From Desulfobacterales bacterium (GTDB taxonomy: Bacteria; Desulfobacterota; Desulfobacteria; Desulfobacterales; JAFDCJ01), in the NCBI GenBank assembly GCA_020345785.1, contig CP070771.1, forward strand, positions 203,196 through 221,187: a stretch of 17,992 nucleotides of DNA, read 5' to 3'. The notes under the pieces were generated by a model. It was not told the origin of the DNA and did not search any database. It was given only the letters and a program-made list of their open reading frames with translations. Of the stretch, positions 1 to 6,172 are shown piece by piece (the first letter of the stretch is position 1; each line of letters opens with the position of its first letter). The position numbers and the translations under genes were made by a program.

Positions 1-372
1 CCAGTCACCGATCCAGTAAGACCCTCCAAACATGACATCATACGGTGTTTGACCGGTTTGCAGGGGAACCATTGTTTTTTGAAATAAGTCTCCGAAAGGC
101 GTATGCACAACGTTTACTTTCGCCCCGGTCAGCTTGGCAAATTGCTCTGCATGCAGCGCAGTTGGTTCTCCCATAACCGGTACAGCATGGGTGCTGATGT
201 TTAATGTCCTGCCTTGGTAATTCTTTTTAGACATAGCTTCGTAGGAACATTCACCTGGAATATCTCCTGTTTTGGCAATGTGTGGGAATTGGTCCCCCCA
301 TTTGTCAGCGAAAGCTGCGTTGCTAACCAGAACGACCATTGCTGCTATCAATGCTACGATGTGTAATCTCAT
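1..372 (-). CDS. ABC transporter extracellular solute-binding protein, family 1 (5' part)
   Basis: The reading frame starts with ATG at 372 and runs open through the left edge (124 codons visible, C-terminus missing). An excellent ribosome site (AAAAGGAGGGAG) lies about 7 bases upstream of the start, at 379-390. The protein begins with a Sec-type signal peptide of about 22 residues (MRLHIVALIAAMVVLV...AFA). The following part, with NYQGRTLNI, the stretch EQFAKLTGAKVNVV and YDVMFGGSYWIGDW, is typical of the N-terminal lobe of sugar/polyamine-type periplasmic binding proteins. It would bind a solute in the periplasm and deliver it to an ABC permease; the permease genes would lie beyond the left edge. 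The ligand cannot be told from this fragment. The base composition is lower in GC than the gene train at the other end of the window. Confidence 0.8.
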   Translation of the reverse strand, partial: MRLHIVALIAAMVVLVSNAAFADKWGDQFPHIAKTGDIPGECSYEAMSKKNYQGRTLNISTHAVPVMGEPTALHAEQFAKLTGAKVNVVHTPFGDLFQKTMVPLQTGQTPYDVMFGGSYWIGDW

Positions 373-501
373 AATGAACTCCCTCCTTTTCTATTTTAAT
401 TTAGTAAAACATAGATCCGAATTATCTCTTCATTTCTCTGCATGCACAAATGAAGCGTGAAAGAATCGCCCGCCCCCGCCTTGTAATCGCAAGGGGTTTA
501 A

Positions 502-532
502 AATGATTTCAAAGAAACCAGGCAAAATCATT
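502..532. repeat. Small inverted repeat between solute-binding gene and ADH remnant
   Basis: AATGATTT (502-509) and AAATCATT (525-532) are exact complements separated by 15 bases. A shorter hairpin, CCTTG-N6-CAAGG, sits just before it at 479-494. Neither has a T-run, so a terminator is not supported. They lie upstream of the solute-binding protein gene (minus strand) and could be an operator, but nothing else supports that. Confidence 0.25.
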
Positions 533-547
533 CCTCTGCATATGGGA

Positions 548-736
548 TCAAGGGATTAAGACCGCCCGGCCCTTTATCTTACCTGCATTAAGGTCGGTCA
601 GAGCTTGATTTGCTTCACTCAAGCGCTGTTCTTTTGTTGAGAGGTTGACTAATCCGCGATCGGCAAGCTCCATCAATTCGACGAATTCCGGATAAGTGCC
701 TAACAGGCTTCCGGCAATAGTTTTTTCGCTGAATTT
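548..736 (-). pseudogene. Remnant of zinc alcohol dehydrogenase C-terminus
   Basis: Reading the minus strand from 736 down to a TGA at 548-550 gives 62 residues that align without gaps to the last 62 residues of the intact alcohol dehydrogenase at 1270-2313. By hand, 36 of 60 compared positions are identical, including DRGLV, LSEAN and the terminal VLIP. There is no in-frame start codon of any quality: the frame is closed by TGA a few codons upstream of the homology (in the 755-765 area). All of the zinc-binding and nucleotide-binding parts are absent. It is therefore a gene fragment, not a small gene. Because identity is only about 60 percent, it is the tail of an older paralog, not a recent duplicate of its neighbour. 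The break point abuts the primase remnant. Confidence 0.8.
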
Positions 737-771
737 TGTCAGACTATATCCCGTCTTTTTTCATGTCAAGT

Positions 772-1095
772 CTAAATTTTAATCTCGTTTTCAGCTTTTG
801 CCAGCTCTACAAACTGCTCATAATCGTATCTTGGCCCGTCACTCCAGACAACGGTGACTTCTCTCGGATTGTTTGTTAACTTGAAATTGTAGGTTCCTGG
901 CACCCGCAGAACACGGCTGATATCATTGGTTCCGGTGTCTCCACTGAGTTCGCGAATCAGCGCCCTATTCACGCCTTCAAGACGAAGGGGGTCAAGTCTA
1001 CGATTAACCTTTGTCATCAGCTTGGATACTTTTGAAACATGTCGCGCCCCTAAAGAATAAAATACCCGTAAGGCGGGCTCCATGTAATGAAACAT
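772..1095 (-). pseudogene. Truncated PrimPol/AEP-type DNA primase fragment
   Basis: The 107-residue frame contains, at about residues 45-75, a block ending in DISRVLRVPGTYNFK. This 'RvLRvPGT.N.K' signature is well known from archaeo-eukaryotic-type primase-polymerases encoded by plasmids, phages and integrated elements; the downstream DGPRYDYEQF fits the end of such a domain. The acidic catalytic motifs that lie N-terminal to this block in the family are missing, and an in-frame TAA closes the frame about seven codons upstream of the first ATG. There is no ribosome site before that ATG. I read it as a decayed remnant of a mobile element's replication gene. Family assignment rests on one motif region, so it is moderately sure. 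Confidence 0.6.
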
Positions 1096-1156
1096 GTCCG
1101 GAAGTGTAACGGTTTATCACGCAGATGGCGGGTTATCAGCGATTGATCGATTGTTT

Positions 1157-1237
1157 TCAACAATTGAGTGCAACGCCGTGAAAGGTCAAACGGAGATTTG
1201 ACCCCATTTCCCTTGAAGAAATTAAGTACCGCTTCAT
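1157..1237 (-). CDS. Short ORF (26 aa) with strong ribosome site; probably the broken start of a lost gene
   Basis: ATG at 1235-1237 is preceded by AAGGAGGAGACG, a near-perfect ribosome site at about 1238-1249. The frame stops after 26 residues (MKRYLISSREMGS...). A second minus-strand frame through the same stretch, from about 1247 to a TAG at 1050-1052, is open for some 65 codons (contains LNFFKGNG and SPFDLSRRCTQLL) but has no start. A strong initiation site joined to a quickly terminated frame, directly upstream of the primase remnant, suggests a frameshifted or deleted gene. I recognise no family in either frame. Confidence 0.3.
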   Translation of the reverse strand: MKRYLISSREMGSNLRLTFHGVALNC

Positions 1238-1269
1238 CGTCTCCTCCTTATTTGTTAAACGTTATGGGT

Positions 1270-2313
1270 TTAAGGAATTAGGACCGACCGACCGTAATTC
1301 CTGCCTTCTTTAAGGTCCCGCAGGGCCTTGTTCGCCTCACTCAGAGGGTATTCCCGGGTTGTCAACGTCACCAGGCCGCGATCAACCATGGTGACCAGCT
1401 CCCGCAGCTCCGGCAGGGTTCCGCCCAGAATGCCCACGATGGTCTTCTGGGACCGAACCATCTCCAGAGTGGAAATCGACAGCTGCCCCCCGTAACCTAC
1501 CAGATAGTAGTAGCCGCCGCGCCGGGTGATTGAAAAACCGCGTTCAACCGACCCGTTTTTGCCCACGAAGTCGATCACCACGTCAACCCCCCGCCCGCCG
1601 GTCAATGCCATAATTTTAGCGGAATATTGCTCGTCGGCTATAAACGTGTAATGCGCCCCGACCCTGCGGGCCAGATCAAGAGCAGCCTCCGATTTGTCCA
1701 CCACGATAATCTCGCTCGCGCTGAGGGTCCGCAAAACCTGGATGCCCACATGCCCAAGCCCCCCGGCACCAAGTACCAGGGTATAGTGACCGGGTGCCAG
1801 GTGTTCAGCAGCCTTGCGAACCGCACTGTAGGCCGTCAATCCCGCGTCGGCCAGCGGCGCGATGTCCATGGGCGAAAGATGGGACGGCAGCCGTACCAGC
1901 ATCCGCTCTTCGGTCAGCATATATTCCGCAAATCCGCCATTGCGGTTGAACCCAGGGTAAAAGGGCCGTTCGTCCTGACGCCGGTCGGTTCCCGGGTCGG
2001 AGCCCGCCAGGTCTGCCCCCCCTATGGGATGAACGATAACCGGATCGCCCACTTTGACGGCTTCGACCGCCGAACCGACCTCTTCCACCCAGCCGGCATT
2101 TTCATGCCCCAGAATCATCGGCAGTTCAATGCGCATGTGGTTGCGCCAGTTGCCTTTGATCAGTTCCAGATCCGTGCCGCAGACGCCAGCGCCCCCTATC
2201 CGGACGATGACATCGGTGGGCTTTTCGATGACCGGTTCGCAAACGTCCTCGTAAACCAGCCACTCCGAGCCGTTCAGTAATTCATCGAACTGGTATAACT
2301 GTGCGGCCTTCAT
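1270..2313 (-). CDS. Zinc-dependent alcohol dehydrogenase, MDR superfamily (secondary-alcohol ADH-A type)
   Basis: 347 residues. It oxidises an alcohol to an aldehyde or ketone with NAD+ in the cytoplasm. I chose the ATG at 2313 because it is preceded by GGAAAGAGGGAG; the frame extends further to a TTG at 2412, but that has no ribosome site and the family starts with MKA at this point. Catalytic zinc ligands visible are C45 (in VCGTD), H70 (GHE) and D156 (LADAGLT). The Rossmann motif GAGGLG is at 182-187, with D206 at the end of the second strand, which favours NAD over NADP. The C-H-D ligand set and the phrases PLxDAGLT and GGLGHVGIQ resemble Rhodococcus ruber ADH-A. The lobe that normally holds four cysteines for structural zinc (about residues 95-121) has none. 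It lies divergent to an AcoR-like activator and behind a sigma-54 promoter. The substrate is not determinable. Confidence 0.9.
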   Translation of the reverse strand: MKAAQLYQFDELLNGSEWLVYEDVCEPVIEKPTDVIVRIGGAGVCGTDLELIKGNWRNHMRIELPMILGHENAGWVEEVGSAVEAVKVGDPVIVHPIGGADLAGSDPGTDRRQDERPFYPGFNRNGGFAEYMLTEERMLVRLPSHLSPMDIAPLADAGLTAYSAVRKAAEHLAPGHYTLVLGAGGLGHVGIQVLRTLSASEIIVVDKSEAALDLARRVGAHYTFIADEQYSAKIMALTGGRGVDVVIDFVGKNGSVERGFSITRRGGYYYLVGYGGQLSISTLEMVRSQKTIVGILGGTLPELRELVTMVDRGLVTLTTREYPLSEANKALRDLKEGRNYGRSVLIP

Positions 2314-2430
2314 GCTCCCTCTTTCCAAAAACGCGCTGGGTTTTGAATTGACTGCTGCGTCGGTGCCGATTCCAAACCGTTGGATCACGGCGGATCGGAA
2401 TTTAGATGACAACCTTCAGAAGTGAAGCAC

Positions 2431-2445
2431 GCAATTTTTATACCA
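2431..2445 (-). promoter_or_regulatory. Sigma-54 (-24/-12) promoter of the alcohol dehydrogenase gene
   Basis: On the minus strand the sequence reads TGGTATAAAAATTGC, with GG and GC separated by exactly 10 bases, as sigma-54 holoenzyme requires (consensus TGGCACN5TTGC). Transcription would begin near 2418-2420, about 105 bases upstream of the ATG at 2313. The match, its orientation toward the dehydrogenase, and a sigma-54 activator encoded divergently next door support each other. Confidence 0.75.
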
Positions 2446-2528
2446 GGTTTTGATCAAAACTCAGAGATTCAAGCCAGCGTGACGATTACTGAAAGCGTCT
2501 GGATCAATCCACCACGATGTGTCACTCA

Positions 2529-2582
2529 AATTGTTAAGAAAATGAACACCCACGCATGGACAATCGTTAAGAAACTGAACAC
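2529..2582. promoter_or_regulatory. Pair of upstream activator sites (putative enhancer for the sigma-54 activator)
   Basis: Two 21-base copies, 2529-2549 and 2562-2582, agree at 19 positions (AATYGTTAAGAAAMTGAACAC). Each core is an imperfect palindrome, TGTTAA-N5-TGAACA. They are spaced 33 bp apart start to start, about three helical turns, so both would face the same side of the DNA. They lie roughly 85-135 bp upstream of the -24 element of the dehydrogenase promoter, the usual range for enhancer sites. Binding by the AcoR-like protein encoded at 2846-4705 is inferred. Confidence 0.6.
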
Positions 2583-2620
2583 TTTCGAAAGGCAGAGGGA
2601 CATTTCAATTTTTTGGGGAC

Positions 2621-2649
2621 TTGACAATTCTCCTTGAAAGTTTTACTAA
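2621..2649 (+). promoter_or_regulatory. Weak sigma-70 promoter candidate for the activator gene
   Basis: A perfect TTGACA (2621-2626) is followed after 17 bases by TACTAA (2644-2649), a poor -10 box. It points toward the activator gene about 200 bases downstream. The remaining 2650-2845 stretch shows no further clear signal apart from the ribosome site before 2846. Confidence 0.25.
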
Positions 2650-2845
2650 TCATGACAAATATTTTATGCAGAATTAAGAAAAATAAACGCCATTCATTTG
2701 CTTGATTCCGACCCCTTAGGACGACGCACATGCGGTAGGGCTGATGTGGGGAACGAACCTGACTGCATGAAAATTCCTCTTGCCCCGTCCTGGATGCCTA
2801 GACTCGCAACTGTTAAGCGGTTTCCGTTACCTGGAGAAAAGACCG

Positions 2846-4705
2846 ATGAGGGAAGACGCACGCACTTTGTTGACCCGTGAGGGAATTGTACCGATGGGAT
2901 CTTTCAACCCTGAAATCCGAGCATCGTGGCAGCGCTGTTTCGACCATGGTCTTGATCCGTTCGGCCATCCCGAGCAGATCCAAATCAGCAACGCCGATCT
3001 GAACAAACGCCGCGAGGAAAACGGCCTGGTGCGCCGATTGGCAAAAATGGAGATGGAAAACCTCCACCGCCAGATCGCCGGTTCGAAATTCATCATCATT
3101 TTTGCCGACCACGACGGAGTAATCCTCGATCGCATCGTGGACGGATCCACCGACACCCACAACTCCGGCTGGACGATGCCGGGCTTCACGTGGCAGGAAG
3201 AAGTCAACGGCACCAATGCCTTGGGTCTGGTAGCCGCCATCCGGCAGCCGGCCATTGTTCACGGCGGCGAACATTATTTTAAAGCTTATGGCGGCCTCAC
3301 CTGTGCGGCGTCACCGATTTTCGGACGCAACGGCAAATTGGTCGGCATCATTGACGCAACCTCCGACTGCCGATCACGTCAACGCCACACCCTGGCCCTG
3401 GTCGGAATGTCGTGTGTGACCATCGAAAACGGTTTGTTCAGAGACCGCCACAAGGGCAACCTCATTTTCGAACTCCACAACCGCAGCGAGTTTCTGGGAA
3501 CTCTCCAATCCGCCATGCTGGCTTTCGACGGAGACGGTTTTCTCGAAGAATCCAACCGTCAGGCCAAACAATTGCTGCCGGACCTGCCGCCCCGGGCGAG
3601 GATCCATTTCGATCAGATTTTCCGGATACCTTTCAGGAATTTTCTTGACCGGTTGCCGGGCGCCCGCTCGATTTATCTCACCGACACCGAGGGCAGTTCT
3701 TTTGCCGTCAGAGCGTTTAATTACCGCGCCCGCAAACTGACGGAAAAACCGATACCGGTGCCTGCTTTCAGCAGGGCGCCACGGGAAATACCTATGGTCA
3801 GCGAAGATCCTGCGGTCAGGTCCGCCATGCACCTGGTAAGGCGGGCGGTTGAATTAAATGTACCGATTCTTATTCGCGGCGAGACCGGAACGGGAAAAGA
3901 ACTGATGGCCCGTTATGCCCACGCCATCAGCAACCGCGAGGGCGAGTTTGTGGCCGTCAACTGCGCAGCGCTACCGGAAACCCTGATCGAATCCGAGCTT
4001 TTCGGCCACCAGGACGGGTCTTTCACCGGCGCGACCCGCGGCGGGTGGAAGGGTCTTGTGCGTCAGGCCAACCGGGGCACTCTCTTCCTTGACGAAATCG
4101 GAACCATGCCGGCGCAGGTTCAGGCCAAACTGCTGCGCTTTCTGGACCGCATGGAAATCCGCCCGATCGGCAACGCCAAGGAGATTCAGCTGGATATTCA
4201 ATTAATTTCAGCAACCAATACCGTCTTGAAAGGCATGGAAAGGACGGATGAGTTTCGCCCGGACCTGCTCTACCGCATCAACACCATGGAGGTTTGCTTG
4301 CCGGCCCTGCGGCAGCGGCGGGATCTTCGCGCCATCATAGGCGCCATCATCGAAACTTTCCAGCAACCCCTGGAGCTGGAGCCGGCTGCCCTGCGCCTTT
4401 TGGAAGCCTACAGCTGGCCGGGAAATATCAGGGAGCTCAAAGGGTTGCTGACCCGCCTGCTGATCACCTGTGAAAGCGGCAAGGCAAGCGCCGAAGATGT
4501 CCAAAAAATCCTCGCCGTTACCGCCGTCGACACCGCGGCCGAGCCGCAGCCGAAAAACCTGGCCGATCAGGAACTAGCAATCATTCAGGCTGCCTATGAA
4601 CGGAATAGCGGCAATATTTCTGCAATAGCGCGCGAACTCGGCATTTCCAGAAACACAGTATACAAGAAGTTGAAAGAAGCCCGTCTGACGCGACCGAAAT
4701 TTTAG
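2846..4705 (+). CDS. Sigma-54-dependent transcriptional activator, AcoR family (GAF-like / AAA+ / Fis HTH)
   Basis: 619 residues. Enhancer-binding protein that hydrolyses ATP to open sigma-54 promoters. The start at 2846 has GGAG ten bases upstream; an upstream TTG at 2780 would add 22 unconserved residues. The N-terminus carries the AcoR hallmark 'IRASWQRC...GLDP' (about 24-38) followed by a GAF-like sensory region (about 60-190) and a PAS-like stretch (about 210-300). The AAA+ core shows Walker A GETGTGKE (345-352), the sigma-54 contact loop as GSFTGA (391-396, normally GAFTGA), Walker B GTLFLDEIG (411-419) and the SWPGNIREL motif. A Fis-type helix-turn-helix ends the protein (about 590-613, NISAIARELGISRNTVYKKL). 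AcoR proteins respond to small metabolites such as acetoin. The divergent alcohol dehydrogenase with a sigma-54 promoter and paired sites is the likely target. The effector is unknown. The rubredoxin gene follows after 19 bases. Confidence 0.92.
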   Translation: MREDARTLLTREGIVPMGSFNPEIRASWQRCFDHGLDPFGHPEQIQISNADLNKRREENGLVRRLAKMEMENLHRQIAGSKFIIIFADHDGVILDRIVDGSTDTHNSGWTMPGFTWQEEVNGTNALGLVAAIRQPAIVHGGEHYFKAYGGLTCAASPIFGRNGKLVGIIDATSDCRSRQRHTLALVGMSCVTIENGLFRDRHKGNLIFELHNRSEFLGTLQSAMLAFDGDGFLEESNRQAKQLLPDLPPRARIHFDQIFRIPFRNFLDRLPGARSIYLTDTEGSSFAVRAFNYRARKLTEKPIPVPAFSRAPREIPMVSEDPAVRSAMHLVRRAVELNVPILIRGETGTGKELMARYAHAISNREGEFVAVNCAALPETLIESELFGHQDGSFTGATRGGWKGLVRQANRGTLFLDEIGTMPAQVQAKLLRFLDRMEIRPIGNAKEIQLDIQLISATNTVLKGMERTDEFRPDLLYRINTMEVCLPALRQRRDLRAIIGAIIETFQQPLELEPAALRLLEAYSWPGNIRELKGLLTRLLITCESGKASAEDVQKILAVTAVDTAAEPQPKNLADQELAIIQAAYERNSGNISAIARELGISRNTVYKKLKEARLTRPKF

Positions 4706-4724
4706 CCATTGACGGAAGTAAACG

Positions 4725-4904
4725 ATGACTACCAAAAAAATGCCCCGTTACGAAAGTCCTTGTGCCAAATACATCTATGATCCGGAAGCGGGCGACTACG
4801 AGCGCAATATTCCCCCGGGAACGGCTTTTGAGGACTTGCCCGAGGATTGGTGTTGCCCCAAATGCGGTGCCGAGAAAGAATTTTTTGAAGAACTTGAGGA
4901 CTAA
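4725..4904 (+). CDS. Atypical rubredoxin with altered first metal knuckle
   Basis: 59 residues, ATG with GGAAG seven bases upstream. The central part YIYDPEAGD, the stretch [13 protein letters not shown] and the second knuckle [11 protein letters not shown] are plainly rubredoxin, a one-iron electron carrier in the cytoplasm of anaerobes. The second knuckle supplies C44 and C47, with an extra C43 directly before. The first knuckle, normally C-x-x-C-G before YIYDP, reads S11-P12-C13-A14-K15: the two canonical cysteine positions are Ser and Ala, and a single Cys sits between them. The frame is intact around the change. Iron could be held by C13, C43, C44, C47 or by fewer thiolates plus another ligand; I cannot tell. 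The gene lies 19 bases behind the activator gene and is probably co-transcribed. It may pass electrons in the same alcohol-oxidation route or in oxidative-stress defence; that is inference. Confidence 0.85.
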   Translation: MTTKKMPRYESPCAKYIYDPEAGDYERNIPPGTAFEDLPEDWCCPKCGAEKEFFEELED

Positions 4905-4992
4905 TGGCATCTGAATCTGAAGTAACGTGGCCCTGTCCATCGCCGAAGGCGGAGGAACATCTGATGTGTCTTAAAGATTCAGAGGTGAAGTT

Positions 4993-5868
4993 ATGAAACC
5001 GCGCAGAAGAATTCTATTCTTGATTTTAATCATGTCCTCGATAGTTCTCGTTGTCGAGGCAATTACCATTGCTATTCTCTATCAAACTGCAATTGCAGAA
5101 GAAAAAACACGTCTGGAGGAGACAGCCAAGAGTCAAGCCCGCTTGATTGAAGCGGTGGCCCGTTTCGACAAAGTTTACAATAAAAATTTCCCCTACGGGG
5201 CACGACAAGCAACGCTCCATCAAATAAAAGATGCGCATTCCAAATATCGAGGATTTGGTAAAACAGGAGAATTTACACTCTCAAAAAGGGAAAACGATCA
5301 AATTGTTTTTGTGTTGAGTCACCGTCACCACGACCTCCGAGAACCCATGCCGATTCCATGGAATTCCGACTTGGCAGAACCTATGCGACTGGCACTATCA
5401 GGAAAATCAGGCACAATCATCGGACTGGACTATCGAGGAGAGAAAGTATTGGCGGCTTATGAACCGGTGGCTGAACTAAACCTGGGAATTGTAGCCAAAC
5501 TTGACCTATCGGAAATCAGGGCGCCGTTTGTTAAGGCCGCCTTTATAAGCGGACTTTCTGCGATAGTTGTCATTGTGTCGGGGGCGGGTTTTTTCATTAA
5601 AATAACAGATCCTATTCTAAAACGTTTACAGAAGACCGTGGCAAAGTTGGAAAAGGCTTTAGCGGAAGTAAAAACGCTCCGAGGGATTCTTCCAATTTGC
5701 TCATTCTGTAAAAAAATTCGCGACGATGATGGTTATTGGAACCAGGTTGAAGTCTATGTAAAAGAACGATCAGCTGCAGATTTTAGTCATGGTATTTGCC
5801 CTGATTGCATGAAAGAATATTACCCCGAAGAATACGATGCAATTGATGACAAAAATTTGATCCTCTGA
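4993..5868 (+). CDS. Membrane Cache-domain sensory protein with C-terminal four-cysteine tail, no kinase domain
   Basis: 291 residues; ATG with GAGGTGA eight bases upstream. One transmembrane segment at about 8-30, a periplasmic single-Cache-like domain at about 31-180 (FGKTGEFTL, LSHRHHDLREP, SGTIIGLDYRGEKVLAAYEPV, split here by variable residues), a second transmembrane segment at about 181-203, and a short coiled segment at about 207-230. The C-terminus carries C236-x-x-C239 and C269-x-x-C272 around a conserved 'KKIRDDDGYWNQVE' block. That tail is common at the end of PAS and histidine-kinase proteins in deltaproteobacteria and may bind metal. Here it follows the coil directly: no HisKA, HATPase, GGDEF or methyl-accepting domain is present. 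The sensor probably works by partner binding. It follows rubredoxin by 88 bases, but its GC content is lower than that of the activator gene, so a shared operon is uncertain. Confidence 0.75.
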   Translation: MKPRRRILFLILIMSSIVLVVEAITIAILYQTAIAEEKTRLEETAKSQARLIEAVARFDKVYNKNFPYGARQATLHQIKDAHSKYRGFGKTGEFTLSKRENDQIVFVLSHRHHDLREPMPIPWNSDLAEPMRLALSGKSGTIIGLDYRGEKVLAAYEPVAELNLGIVAKLDLSEIRAPFVKAAFISGLSAIVVIVSGAGFFIKITDPILKRLQKTVAKLEKALAEVKTLRGILPICSFCKKIRDDDGYWNQVEVYVKERSAADFSHGICPDCMKEYYPEEYDAIDDKNLIL

Positions 5869-6172
5869 TTGACATCCCACAAAAGTGACCCTAGCTTACC
5901 ACTTAGTCTTGGAAATTCATAGATATTGTTAGCCTTAACTTTGCATAAATTTGTATACTTACAAGAAGTGTGGGCGATAGACCGATGCTTTTACGAGGTC
6001 GATGCTGGATGCTCGATACTGGATATACAGGAATGCACCGGGAATGGAATTCCTAGACATTCAGTATCCTGAAACCAGTATCCAGGATCAATCAATAATG
6101 CCAATGGTTTTCGTCGGAACAGTCTGAATCCGATGCGATAATTTATGCAATTATAGGGTTAATGTTGGACGT
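5869..6172. other. Intergenic stretch of about 300 bases
   Basis: No convincing ORF. A TATACT sequence at 5954-5959 could be a -10 box for the long plus-strand gene train but lacks a matching -35 box. The centre is occupied by the imperfect inverted repeat at 6001-6089. No rho-independent terminator was found after the Cache gene. Confidence 0.5.
6001..6089. repeat. Imperfect inverted repeat built from 'CTGGATACTGG'-type units
   Basis: The left side (6001-6035) contains GATGCTGGATGCTCG, then ATACTGGATATACAGGAATG. The right side (6058-6089) contains CATTCAGTATCCTG and CCAGTATCCAGGATC. The last 15-mer is complementary to the first at 12 of 15 positions, and the inner arms pair with small bulges. 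The centre holds GGAATTCC. Such GATACTGGAT/CCAGTATC-rich elements look like interspersed intergenic repeats rather than a gene-specific operator. The transcript could fold into a long hairpin ahead of the gene train. Confidence 0.55.

Noticed and set aside
743..769. TTGACA / TATAGT promoter-like pair on the minus strand at the dehydrogenase-remnant junction
   Set aside because: The spacer is only 15 bases and it would drive only a gene fragment without a start codon.
1627..2280. 217-codon plus-strand ORF opposite the alcohol dehydrogenase
   Set aside because: It lies wholly antisense to a clearly conserved enzyme, has no recognisable domain, and is the usual product of GC-rich third positions.
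2314..2412. Longer N-terminus of the alcohol dehydrogenase from a TTG at 2412
   Set aside because: The added 33 residues do not look like the family, and a strong ribosome site precedes the ATG at 2313. 2314-2412 is more likely the untranslated leader.
2422..2637. 71-codon ORF in the divergent promoter region
   Set aside because: It overlaps the sigma-54 promoter and both activator sites, has no ribosome site, and encodes no recognisable protein.
4941..4951. CGCC-GAA-GGCG hairpin after rubredoxin as terminator
   Set aside because: The stem is four pairs and no T-run follows; it is too weak to call.
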